Source: Bacteroidetes bacterium UBA7368 (GTDB lineage Bacteria > Bacteroidota > Rhodothermia > Rhodothermales > UBA10348). From it: a stretch of DNA of 6,062 nt. Positions 1 through 5,362 of the stretch are shown in pieces. The notes beneath the pieces were generated by a model. It worked only from the letters and a program-made list of their open reading frames with translations, was not told the origin of the DNA and made no database searches. The position numbers and the translations under genes were made by a program. The DNA lies in assembly GCA_002469915.1 (NCBI GenBank), contig DKOG01000147.1, positions 1 to 6,062 of the forward strand. The letters are read 5' to 3'. Numbering within the stretch: the stretch's first letter is position 1; each line of letters starts with the position of its first letter.

Positions 1-46
1 CGGATTCATAACCCGGAGGTCGAGAGTTCAAGTCTCTCTCTCGCCA
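1..46 (+). tRNA. tRNA-Met (anticodon CAT), 3' part only
   Basis: This is the 3' part of a tRNA whose acceptor 5' strand and D arm lie before the window. The anticodon loop TTCATAA is at 5-11 with anticodon CAT at 7-9. It is flanked by CGGA and CCCGG, which pair except for an A-C mismatch next to the loop. A short variable region follows, then a perfect T arm: GAGAG (22-26), loop TTCAAGT (27-33), CTCTC (34-38). The 3' acceptor strand is TCTCGCC (39-45) with discriminator A46. The next bases are CAT, so the CCA end is not encoded and must be added by the CCA-adding enzyme. A CAT anticodon can belong to elongator Met, initiator Met or lysidine-modified Ile tRNA. The stem lacks the three G-C pairs next to the loop that mark initiator tRNA, so elongator Met is most likely, but the missing 5' half prevents certainty. 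Confidence 0.9.
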
Positions 47-51
47 CATTT

Positions 52-90
52 AAAGGCCCTTTCACGTTTGTGGAGGGGCCTTTTTGTTTT
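52..90 (+). terminator. Rho-independent terminator of the tRNA gene
   Basis: AAAGGCCC (52-59) pairs perfectly with GGGCCTTT (76-83). A smaller CAC/GTG pairing (63-65 with 70-72) lies inside the loop. The stem runs into a T-rich tail at 81-90. It begins six bases after the discriminator base, so it ends tRNA transcription. Confidence 0.85.
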
Positions 91-418
91 GGGAATGTTT
101 CGAGGATGCAGTCGATCCACCACAGCGTTCTATACCGTATGAATAACGTACTCTGAGTCCAATTATGTCGTGACCAAGGCTCAACTACGATCAGAAAATA
201 GCTGGTTACCCAAGATCGACGACTGAGCGATATCGGTTTACTGTTCATGCAGTTTCGGTCGTACGCTACCGTTCGATAATCAGCTTGCCTTCAGAAAAAG
301 CGATTCCAAAGGACTCCGTTCTAGGTCATCAAATAGTCTTAAGAAATATTTTAGCTTCGACTTTGATGCCGTTTACAAAACCCGAACTAAATCTAAAGAT
401 GAGAACAAATTTGAGGTA

Positions 419-469
419 AAAGACAAGGATATCTAAAAATAATTTCAGGTTAGCTTTAGATAAGTCTTT
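419..469 (+). repeat. Imperfect inverted repeat / possible leader RNA hairpin
   Basis: AAAGAC (419-424) is complementary to GTCTTT (464-469), and ATCTAAA (431-437) is complementary to TTTAGAT (455-461). Together they make a two-part stem of 13 pairs with an asymmetric internal loop and a 17-base apical loop. A second upstream copy, ATCTAAAG (391-398), can pair with the same CTTTAGAT (454-461), so two mutually exclusive foldings are possible. The sequence is AT-rich, so part of this could arise by chance. Confidence 0.3.
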
Positions 470-522
470 GATTCGTGAAAGGGCTCTTTAGGATTGCGTT
501 CTGATCTTGAGCAAGAATTAAA

Positions 523-545
523 GGGGTTGATACCCTCTTTTTTCT
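523..545 (+). promoter_or_regulatory. Small terminator-like hairpin in the leader of the 575 gene
   Basis: GGGT (524-527) and ACCC (532-535) pair across a four-base loop TGAT. A G-T pair (523/536) extends the stem, and a run of six T (538-543) follows. The stem is short for an intrinsic terminator, so it may be a weak terminator or an attenuator. Which of these applies depends on where the promoter lies, and that was not identified. Confidence 0.25.
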
Positions 546-566
546 CCTCCCTTCTCACTTACCTCT
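533..566 (+). promoter_or_regulatory. Pyrimidine tract in the translation initiation region
   Basis: Positions 533-556 are 24 consecutive pyrimidines, and 533-566 has only two purines (557 and 561). The tract ends eight bases before the GTG start at 575 and occupies the place where a Shine-Dalgarno sequence would be. No AGGAG-like sequence is present. Pyrimidine-rich leaders are known ligands of ribosomal protein S1, so S1-assisted initiation is a reasonable inference. Confidence 0.35.
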
Positions 567-574
567 AGATACTT

Positions 575-1723
575 GTGAAAACTCCCTTTTTAGTCCTTTG
601 TTTATTCCTTTTTTCCACCCTAACAGTTGCCGGTCAATCGACTTGGGTTAACAATACATCTTGTTCCGATGATGGTGCAGCCATTGCTAGTGAAGCCTTA
701 GAGGCATTAATTAACGTTGAAAGGCCAACAGCTTTAGGAATGGCCCGAGCTGCACTTTTGATCGATAATGGGTGTGGCCTTGGAAAGATTGTTCTCGCTA
801 ATGCATCAGGTGATTCTCAAGAGCGTTTGCTAGCTGAGGCCTCAGAAATGAATTTGTCGAGTGACGAGCGTCAATGGCTCTCCATACTCCAAAGCGACGA
901 CCCATGGCCGCCTGCAGCTACTGCTGTAGTAGAGGGTGGTAATGATGCTGTGCTTTTTGCCTGGATGTCTTCTTGGGATACTAACCGCGGCACAGTCGCC
1001 GAGAACATGGAGCAATTTGTCGCAAACCACCCTGACCACTCCGGTGCAGCCTACAATATGCTGGCCTATGCTTATGGACAAGCTAGTTGGGGAATTGAGT
1101 CAGTCGATATGATTACTGCTATGCGCTACCTAGATCTCTATGAAGAAGCACATTCCGGCCCAAATCCAGCAGATTCGCGCTCTGAAATCCTCTATTCTGT
1201 CGGAGAAACCTCTGGAGCATGGGATGCTATCCGAACTGCTGTTGATCTTGGTGGTAATCCATCCATTTACGCGACTCGTGCAGAAGCAATCTGGCGCGCT
1301 ATGAATCATGATGATCTGTCAGAAGCCATCTCTGAACAGATAAAGTTATTCTGGTCAAACTCTGACGATGAAGCACAGTTGGAAGCCCGCGCCGCTCTTT
1401 TGAATCCGGTTTCGACTCATTGCGACTCCAATATGGAAGCCTGCTACAGTGCAACCAGCGATGAGGTCCTAAACAGTCTCAGTGCTACGGCAGAATGGCT
1501 GTCCCTAGAAGTTGACGAGATCGACGTTTGGTTCAATGATGATTACACAACGGCCGTAGCGACACACGTTAATACGGGACAGTACAAAGCGGAGGGCGAC
1601 TTAGTTGATTATAAGGCGCGTGCTTCAAGTGTCTGGAATTTGGATTCAGCCTCTGGTGACTGGCTACTCGTCCACGGTAACTTCGCACCCTACGGTGGAT
1701 CTGGAATCCCTTCCACCAAATAG
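575..1723 (+). CDS. Secreted TPR-like repeat protein with C-terminal SnoaL-like domain
   Basis: A 382-residue protein that I cannot assign to a named gene. Residues 1-20 form a signal peptide (short basic start, hydrophobic core to about 18, likely cleavage VAG|QS), so it is exported to the periplasm or beyond. Residues 35-275 are alpha-helical with degenerate tetratricopeptide-like repeats. Segments such as NHPDHSGAAYNMLAYAYG (151-168) and NPADSRSEILYSVG (197-210) resemble TPR proteins in which a 'NPxDSxAE' turn sits between repeats. Residues 310-380 look like the end of a SnoaL/NTF2-like domain: DVWF (317-320), a beta segment, then WLLVHGNFAPYGGSGIP (363-379), matching the 'W.i.H.hfSp' ending of that fold. 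No catalytic residues can be named. The mature protein has four cysteines (30, 67, 283, 290) that could form disulfides. The GTG start is supported by the signal peptide and an in-frame TAG at 566-568. A strong terminator follows, so the gene appears monocistronic. Function unknown. Confidence 0.85.
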   Translation: MKTPFLVLCLFLFSTLTVAGQSTWVNNTSCSDDGAAIASEALEALINVERPTALGMARAALLIDNGCGLGKIVLANASGDSQERLLAEASEMNLSSDERQWLSILQSDDPWPPAATAVVEGGNDAVLFAWMSSWDTNRGTVAENMEQFVANHPDHSGAAYNMLAYAYGQASWGIESVDMITAMRYLDLYEEAHSGPNPADSRSEILYSVGETSGAWDAIRTAVDLGGNPSIYATRAEAIWRAMNHDDLSEAISEQIKLFWSNSDDEAQLEARAALLNPVSTHCDSNMEACYSATSDEVLNSLSATAEWLSLEVDEIDVWFNDDYTTAVATHVNTGQYKAEGDLVDYKARASSVWNLDSASGDWLLVHGNFAPYGGSGIPSTK

Positions 1724-1747
1724 GATAGCTTACGCGACAAGCGTTTC

Positions 1748-1785
1748 AAGGGGAGAAGAGCGCTGCTCTTCTCCCCTTATTTTTT
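1748..1785 (+). terminator. Strong rho-independent terminator of the TPR/SnoaL gene
   Basis: A perfect 14-pair stem is formed by 1748-1761 and 1765-1778, with the three-base loop GCT (1762-1764). The tail TTATTTTTTG (1777-1786) follows. It starts 25 bases after the stop codon at 1721-1723. The T tract is only on the plus-strand side, so it serves the rightward gene. Confidence 0.92.
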
Positions 1786-2010
1786 GCCGTGTGCACCTTG
1801 AGGCTGATTCTGATATCGCTTCAACGATAGATACACATGAGACCTTGAACAATAGTCTAAGGCCACCATCTATCAGGGGTAAAACGGGATTAAAGCCAGA
1901 ACGATAACTTATTTCAAAACAAAATGAGTTTACGGTGCCCAGACCCAAGCGCTTGAACATCAATAGTCGGTGTGCAAGATACGGTGTAGCTTACGTCTCT
2001 CCAGACAAAC
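1786..2010. other. Non-coding gap between convergent genes
   Basis: About 225 bases separate the rightward terminator from the stop codon of the leftward membrane-protein gene. Open frames crossing it on either strand also cross the terminator hairpin and show no protein-like features. It contains a 10-base perfect palindrome, CAAGCGCTTG (1946-1955), of unknown meaning. The only structure near the leftward stop is a four-pair GTCT/AGAC hairpin (1995-2006) without a T tract, so no convincing leftward terminator was found. Confidence 0.6.
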
Positions 2011-2430
2011 TTAAAACCGGATCAGAGTCAACAGCAGGACTGCAGCCCACAAAATGGTTCGAATTAGATTAGCTGATAAAATACGCGAGATAAGTGATTC
2101 AGAGATACCGTCCCAACCGAGTTTCGCATGTGCTGGAACGGCCCAAACTCCCGTCACACCCCAACACATCAAAACGAACGAGGCATCCAAGTAGGCTATA
2201 GGGCCCGGAGACTGAACCAGAAAGAATCCATGCAGCAAAAGCTGCATAATCATCAATGGAGCCACTGCCCTTGTGATCTTCTTGGTATATCCGAGGTGAT
2301 AGGTCGTGAACTGATCTTTCTCGATATATCGAAAAGCTGGGTAGATGATCATCTGGACCAGCAATGACAAGACCAATAAGCCACCGTCTATGGCTACTAC
2401 GAGCGATTCTAGGAATGATAATTCTAGCAT
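2011..2430 (-). CDS. Small four-helix integral membrane protein
   Basis: A 139-residue protein, strongly hydrophobic, with four predicted membrane segments near residues 8-30, 53-73, 78-98 and 121-137. Polar residues that look conserved are Y30-P31 after helix 1, Y44-H45 in the first loop, P58 in helix 2, P99-x-H101 after helix 3, and N121-L-I-R-T with W128 at helix 4. This pattern ('YP...', 'H..Y..ri', 'P.H..L', 'N.iRT..W') resembles uncharacterised four-helix proteins of Bacteroidota. The match is from memory, and no function is known to me. The frame stays open upstream to 2562, but that extension begins at a TTG inside the neighbouring terminator hairpin, so the ATG at 2430-2428 is preferred. 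It lacks a Shine-Dalgarno sequence. The gene lies downstream of the receptor gene on the same strand but behind its terminator, so it probably has its own promoter. Confidence 0.72.
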   Translation of the reverse strand: MLELSFLESLVVAIDGGLLVLSLLVQMIIYPAFRYIEKDQFTTYHLGYTKKITRAVAPLMIMQLLLHGFFLVQSPGPIAYLDASFVLMCWGVTGVWAVPAHAKLGWDGISESLISRILSANLIRTILWAAVLLLTLIRF

Positions 2431-2470
2431 CTGAAAGCCGACGAAAAGGTTTTTACGGAACGATTCTTTA

Positions 2471-2484
2471 CACCTATTTAGGTG
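2471..2484. promoter_or_regulatory. Palindrome in the promoter region of the membrane-protein gene
   Basis: CACCTATTTAGGTG has two perfect six-base arms separated by two bases and is centred about 47 bases upstream of the ATG at 2430. On the minus strand it contains TAAATA (2480-2475), which could serve as a -10 element, with TTGCCT (2501-2496) as a -35 element 15 bases away, a little short of the optimum. An operator overlapping the promoter would fit, but no regulator is known. Confidence 0.35.
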
Positions 2485-2547
2485 CCGAAATCCGCAGGCA
2501 ATGTAAGAAGCGAAGAGAATTGAAGCTGTTAACCTATCCAAAGCAAG

Positions 2548-2575
2548 AAGGGGGGCGTGCAAGCACGCCCCCCTT
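2548..2575 (-). terminator. Rho-independent terminator of the TonB receptor gene
   Basis: An 11-pair GC-rich stem is formed by 2550-2560 and 2563-2573, and flanking A-T pairs extend it to 2548/2575. Read leftward, it lies about 33 bases after the receptor stop codon (2608-2610) and is followed by a T-rich stretch (TTCTTGCTTT on the minus strand). It separates the receptor transcript from the membrane-protein gene. Confidence 0.85.
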
Positions 2576-2607
2576 TCTCAACAAGAACCTGTTTAAACCC
2601 TGAGGGC

Positions 2608-5208
2608 CTACATATTCCAAACAGCTCGCAGGTACGTCATCCCACCATGGTATCCAATTGGAGTACGACGCGGGTAAGGCATTCCTTGAGATAGACGAGT
2701 ATAAATCTTCGTTGGATAGGTGTTTAGAATGTTATTCGCTCCACCAACCAATGTCAGGTTTGCATTGACTTTGTACGACAACTCAAGGTCAATCAACGCT
2801 GCAGGATCAACCTCTTCCCGAGATCCCCGCTCGTCGATAGTCCCGGAATAGTAGTTCGCGCGGACAGATGCAGAAAGTTTTCCAAAATCATGCACAACTG
2901 AAGCACTCAGACGTGTTTTCGGAAGGTTGTTCTCGATATTGAAAATAACCGACTCGGAAACAGGTAGCTGTCCGCCCACTTCTTCCTGACCCGTCACCTC
3001 AGTTTCGTTGTAGTTCAACGCTAAGCTGACATCCGTATTCAAACTTCCGTTCCAGACGGCAACCACATCAATACCTCTCGTTGAGGTCGAAAGGGAGTTG
3101 GTATAAAATGCCAATTCAGAAAAACTGGGGTCACCAGAAACAGCAAGACTTCTAGATTTAATAATCCGACTATCTACATCAATCTGGTAAGCGTCCACCG
3201 TCAAGCTGAGGTACTGAGAAGCGCGAGCCGCCAGTCCGAAACTAATGTTTGTGGCATCTTCTGGAACGAGGGCTTTCCCACCCAGTCCGACGGCTAAGGG
3301 ATGCGTTGGAGCCACAGTACCTTCCTGAACCTGTTGTCCCGTGACACCATCGAATGAGGTCGTGATTACCGTTACGTTCGCCTGACCTGGTGTTGGAGCT
3401 CTGAACCCAGTTGAATAGGCTCCGCGCAAGGTGAAGCGACTGTTCAGGTTGTACCTAGCTGCCAATTTCCCATTCGTGGTCGTTCCGAACTCTGAGAAAT
3501 CTTCGTAGCGCAATGCAGCAGCAAGAAGAAAATCTTCATTTACGTCGAACTCAGCATCTAAGTAAGCTGCGTAATTACTTCCAGAAAACTCGCCTGCAAC
3601 GGCAGGATTGGTACCAGCAAATCCATTGGAGTTAATACCTGGCGCACCGTAATTGTCACCCGTAGCTGGATCAACCAACTGACCAACCTGTGCCCAAGGA
3701 CCGGCTTTCCATGACTGCTCGTCGCCCTCAAACATGGAGTAGGTTTCTTTTCTGTATTCGAGACCCCCCGCTAAATTGAGGTTTTCCTGAACAGGATATG
3801 AGAAATCCGCATTGAAATTAAGATCCTCTTGTTTCAGGTCACCAGGACTGAAATCCGTCTGAGAATCAGGGCCCCAAGAAGCGTTCAATGAACCGTTTAG
3901 CTCATATTCCATTCTGTTGGATCCGTATGACCCACTAACATCGTAGGCAACGCCACTACTGAGCTCACCCTTGACGCCACCCACAAAACTGATGTCTTGC
4001 TGACGACCTTTCAAGTTTGGCGTGAAGCCTGCAGGGAACGTGTCACACCAGCAGAAATTCCCTTGAGATGGGTCATTCGGATTGGTAGGAACGGGCTCTA
4101 ACGCACCAGCCTTTCCAGGAGCGCGATAGAAGAAACTATACGCGCCATACGTGTCTGCAAAGTTACCGAAGGCATAGAGTTTTGTAGTTTCATTAAGGTC
4201 AATTCCCGCATTAAACACGGAACGGAACCCACTACTTTCTGGACGCCCCCAATTCATGGCCGGGTTTTTTGCTCCCGGTACGCCGACGGCAGCGGCATGC
4301 TGGACACCTCGAGATAACTCGGAGTTGAATGAGTATTCACCACTCACGTTGAGAAATCCATTTTCAGTCAATGGAAATCCAGCATTGGCGGCCACCTTGT
4401 AATCTGTCTCTCCTTCATACCATTGGCCCAACTGGGTCTGTACGGTCAACCCTTCGTCGGAGTCGTTAAGTAGGAAATTGATAACGCCCGCAATGGCATC
4501 AGATCCGTACTGGGCCGCCGCGCCATCGCGAAGTACCTCAACACTTTTCAAGCCAATGGACGGAATCATACCAATATCGGCTGCATGAGCACCTACGTTC
4601 ATAGCTGCACCGAAGTGCGCAATTAATGAACTTCTATGTCGCCGTTTCGAATTCATAAGGATCAAGACATCATCCGGTGGAAGACCACGCAGGGATGTCG
4701 GACGAACAAACGCAGAGCCATCTCCTGTTAATGGAGTAGCGGCAAACGATGGAACTATGTTTTTCAACGTTTCCGTCATGTCGCCATTACCCTGTTTTTC
4801 AAGAGCAGCCACATCAATTTTGTCTATCGGCGTCGCGGATTGCATCGCAGACCGTCCTTCAGAGCGGGTCCCCGTCACTACGACGGCATCTAGAAGCATT
4901 TCGTCCTCAGACAACTGAAAGTTGACCGAGCTGGATTGACCCTGAACTACGGTCGTGTATTGGGTTTGGGTAGAGAACCCTAGAAAACGAACTTCGACTA
5001 TATGATCTCCGACTGGAACGTCATCAATCATATATTCGCCGTTTTCGTCGGTCGAAGAGCCCAACGTCGTACCAACTATAAGCACGTTGGCACCGGGCAC
5101 TACGGCCCCGTCCGGGTCTGTAACTTTGCCAGAGACCGAGCCGGACTGAGCAAAGGCAAGAGAAGGAATACTGAGCAGCAATAGAAGAGCTGCGAGGCGG
5201 TTGAACAT
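2608..5208 (-). CDS. TonB-dependent outer membrane receptor
   Basis: An 866-residue outer-membrane transporter of the TonB-dependent class, which imports ligands using energy passed from TonB-ExbBD. Domains in order: signal peptide 1-20 (cleavage AFA|QS); carboxypeptidase-regulatory-like beta-sandwich about 22-100 (GxVxDxxGxxxPGAnV, then GEYMIDDVPVGDH at 57-69); TonB-box-like DAVVVTGTR (107-115); plug about 120-248, with RGLPPDDVLILMNSKRRH (174-191) and VEVLRDGAAAQYGSDAIAGV (223-242); then a beta barrel to the end. The 'RGL.PD..L.L.N.KRRH' plug variant is a recognisable large subgroup of receptors, but its substrate cannot be read from sequence. The barrel contains RFTLRGAYSTGFRAPTPGQ (591-609), typical of these receptors. 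The only cysteines in the whole protein are C386 and C388 in a CWC motif, probably in an extracellular loop. The last residues are VWNM, so the usual terminal aromatic is missing. The ATG start is fixed by the signal peptide and a near-perfect ribosome binding site. No TonB or ExbBD gene lies in the window. Confidence 0.95.
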   Translation of the reverse strand: MFNRLAALLLLLSIPSLAFAQSGSVSGKVTDPDGAVVPGANVLIVGTTLGSSTDENGEYMIDDVPVGDHIVEVRFLGFSTQTQYTTVVQGQSSSVNFQLSEDEMLLDAVVVTGTRSEGRSAMQSATPIDKIDVAALEKQGNGDMTETLKNIVPSFAATPLTGDGSAFVRPTSLRGLPPDDVLILMNSKRRHRSSLIAHFGAAMNVGAHAADIGMIPSIGLKSVEVLRDGAAAQYGSDAIAGVINFLLNDSDEGLTVQTQLGQWYEGETDYKVAANAGFPLTENGFLNVSGEYSFNSELSRGVQHAAAVGVPGAKNPAMNWGRPESSGFRSVFNAGIDLNETTKLYAFGNFADTYGAYSFFYRAPGKAGALEPVPTNPNDPSQGNFCWCDTFPAGFTPNLKGRQQDISFVGGVKGELSSGVAYDVSGSYGSNRMEYELNGSLNASWGPDSQTDFSPGDLKQEDLNFNADFSYPVQENLNLAGGLEYRKETYSMFEGDEQSWKAGPWAQVGQLVDPATGDNYGAPGINSNGFAGTNPAVAGEFSGSNYAAYLDAEFDVNEDFLLAAALRYEDFSEFGTTTNGKLAARYNLNSRFTLRGAYSTGFRAPTPGQANVTVITTSFDGVTGQQVQEGTVAPTHPLAVGLGGKALVPEDATNISFGLAARASQYLSLTVDAYQIDVDSRIIKSRSLAVSGDPSFSELAFYTNSLSTSTRGIDVVAVWNGSLNTDVSLALNYNETEVTGQEEVGGQLPVSESVIFNIENNLPKTRLSASVVHDFGKLSASVRANYYSGTIDERGSREEVDPAALIDLELSYKVNANLTLVGGANNILNTYPTKIYTRLSQGMPYPRRTPIGYHGGMTYLRAVWNM

Positions 5209-5213
5209 AAAAA

Positions 5214-5222
5214 ACCTCCTTA
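5214..5222 (-). promoter_or_regulatory. Optimal Shine-Dalgarno site of the receptor gene
   Basis: On the minus strand TAAGGAGGT lies five bases before the ATG. It is complementary to the conserved 3' end of 16S rRNA over all nine bases. The other complete genes in the window lack any such site. CTCC just upstream can pair with GGAG across TAA, which might modestly mask the site. Confidence 0.85.
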
Positions 5223-5233
5223 GGAGTTAGCGG

Positions 5234-5262
5234 ATTAGTTGGTTGGAAGGAAGTTGGATCAA
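5234..5262 (-). promoter_or_regulatory. Possible sigma-70-type promoter of the receptor gene
   Basis: On the minus strand TTGATC (5262-5257) and ACTAAT (5239-5234) each match four of six consensus bases and are 17 bases apart, the ideal spacing. A transcript starting near 5227 would have a leader of about 19 bases containing the Shine-Dalgarno site. If the organism uses the divergent Bacteroidota primary sigma factor, this consensus would not apply. Confidence 0.35.
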
Positions 5263-5265
5263 AGG

Positions 5266-5279
5266 GCATTGACTAATGC
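5266..5279. promoter_or_regulatory. Inverted repeat upstream of the receptor promoter (proximal)
   Basis: GCATT and AATGC flank the four-base spacer GACT. The repeat lies immediately upstream of the proposed -35 element, centred about 45 bases before the proposed transcription start, a position typical of activator sites. No matching regulator is known. Confidence 0.3.
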
Positions 5280-5290
5280 TTGCCTGAAAC

Positions 5291-5302
5291 GGTCTTGAGA
5301 CC
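5291..5302. promoter_or_regulatory. Inverted repeat upstream of the receptor promoter (distal)
   Basis: GGTCT and AGACC flank the two-base spacer TG. Its centre is 24 bases from the centre of the proximal repeat. The two repeats have different sequences, so they would not be copies of one operator. A small protein-binding site or a chance palindrome are both possible. Confidence 0.28.
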
Positions 5303-5362
5303 TTTTATGCACCTTTTTCTCCTTCGAAACCCGCTTAATTCGCTCTCGCAGTTCGCCTCAAT

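Larger units (their letters stand above)
91..574. other. Gene-free intergenic region
   Basis: About 480 bases between the tRNA terminator and the next gene. No reading frame here looks like a protein. The open frame on the minus strand at 6-248 runs through the tRNA and the terminator and is not credible. The left part (91-350) shows nothing I can name. The right part becomes AT-rich and holds an imperfect hairpin (419-469), a small terminator-like hairpin (523-545) and a pyrimidine tract (533-566), each listed separately. No clear sigma-70 or Bacteroidota-type promoter for the gene at 575 could be identified. The best weak candidate is TTTGAT (467-472) with TAGGAT (489-494), spacing 16. Confidence 0.6.

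Noticed and set aside
1..60. tRNA 3' end as an integration (attachment) site
   Set aside because: I saw no second copy of the tRNA 3' end in the window, and no integrase or phage-like gene follows.
6..248. 80-residue open frame on the minus strand over the tRNA
   Set aside because: It reads antisense through the tRNA T arm and the terminator. The ending with RLELSTSG is the familiar false peptide produced by translating tRNA antisense.
1946..1955. 10-base palindrome CAAGCGCTTG in the convergent gap
   Set aside because: It has no promoter nearby and cannot form a stable hairpin. A palindrome of this length is easily found by chance in several kilobases.
1605..1963. Open frames on both strands across the end of the TPR/SnoaL gene and the gap after it
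   Set aside because: They overlap the coding region or run through the perfect terminator stem, and show no domain, signal peptide or convincing start.
2230..2247. Perfect seven-base inverted repeat ATGCAGC/GCTGCAT with loop AAAA
   Set aside because: It lies inside the membrane-protein coding sequence and encodes MQLLLH in a helix. There is no T tract or boundary next to it, so coincidence is the simpler reading.
2431..2562. N-terminal extension of the membrane protein to 183 residues
   Set aside because: It would start at a TTG in the loop of the receptor's terminator hairpin. The ATG at 2430 gives a compact four-helix protein beginning just before the first helix.
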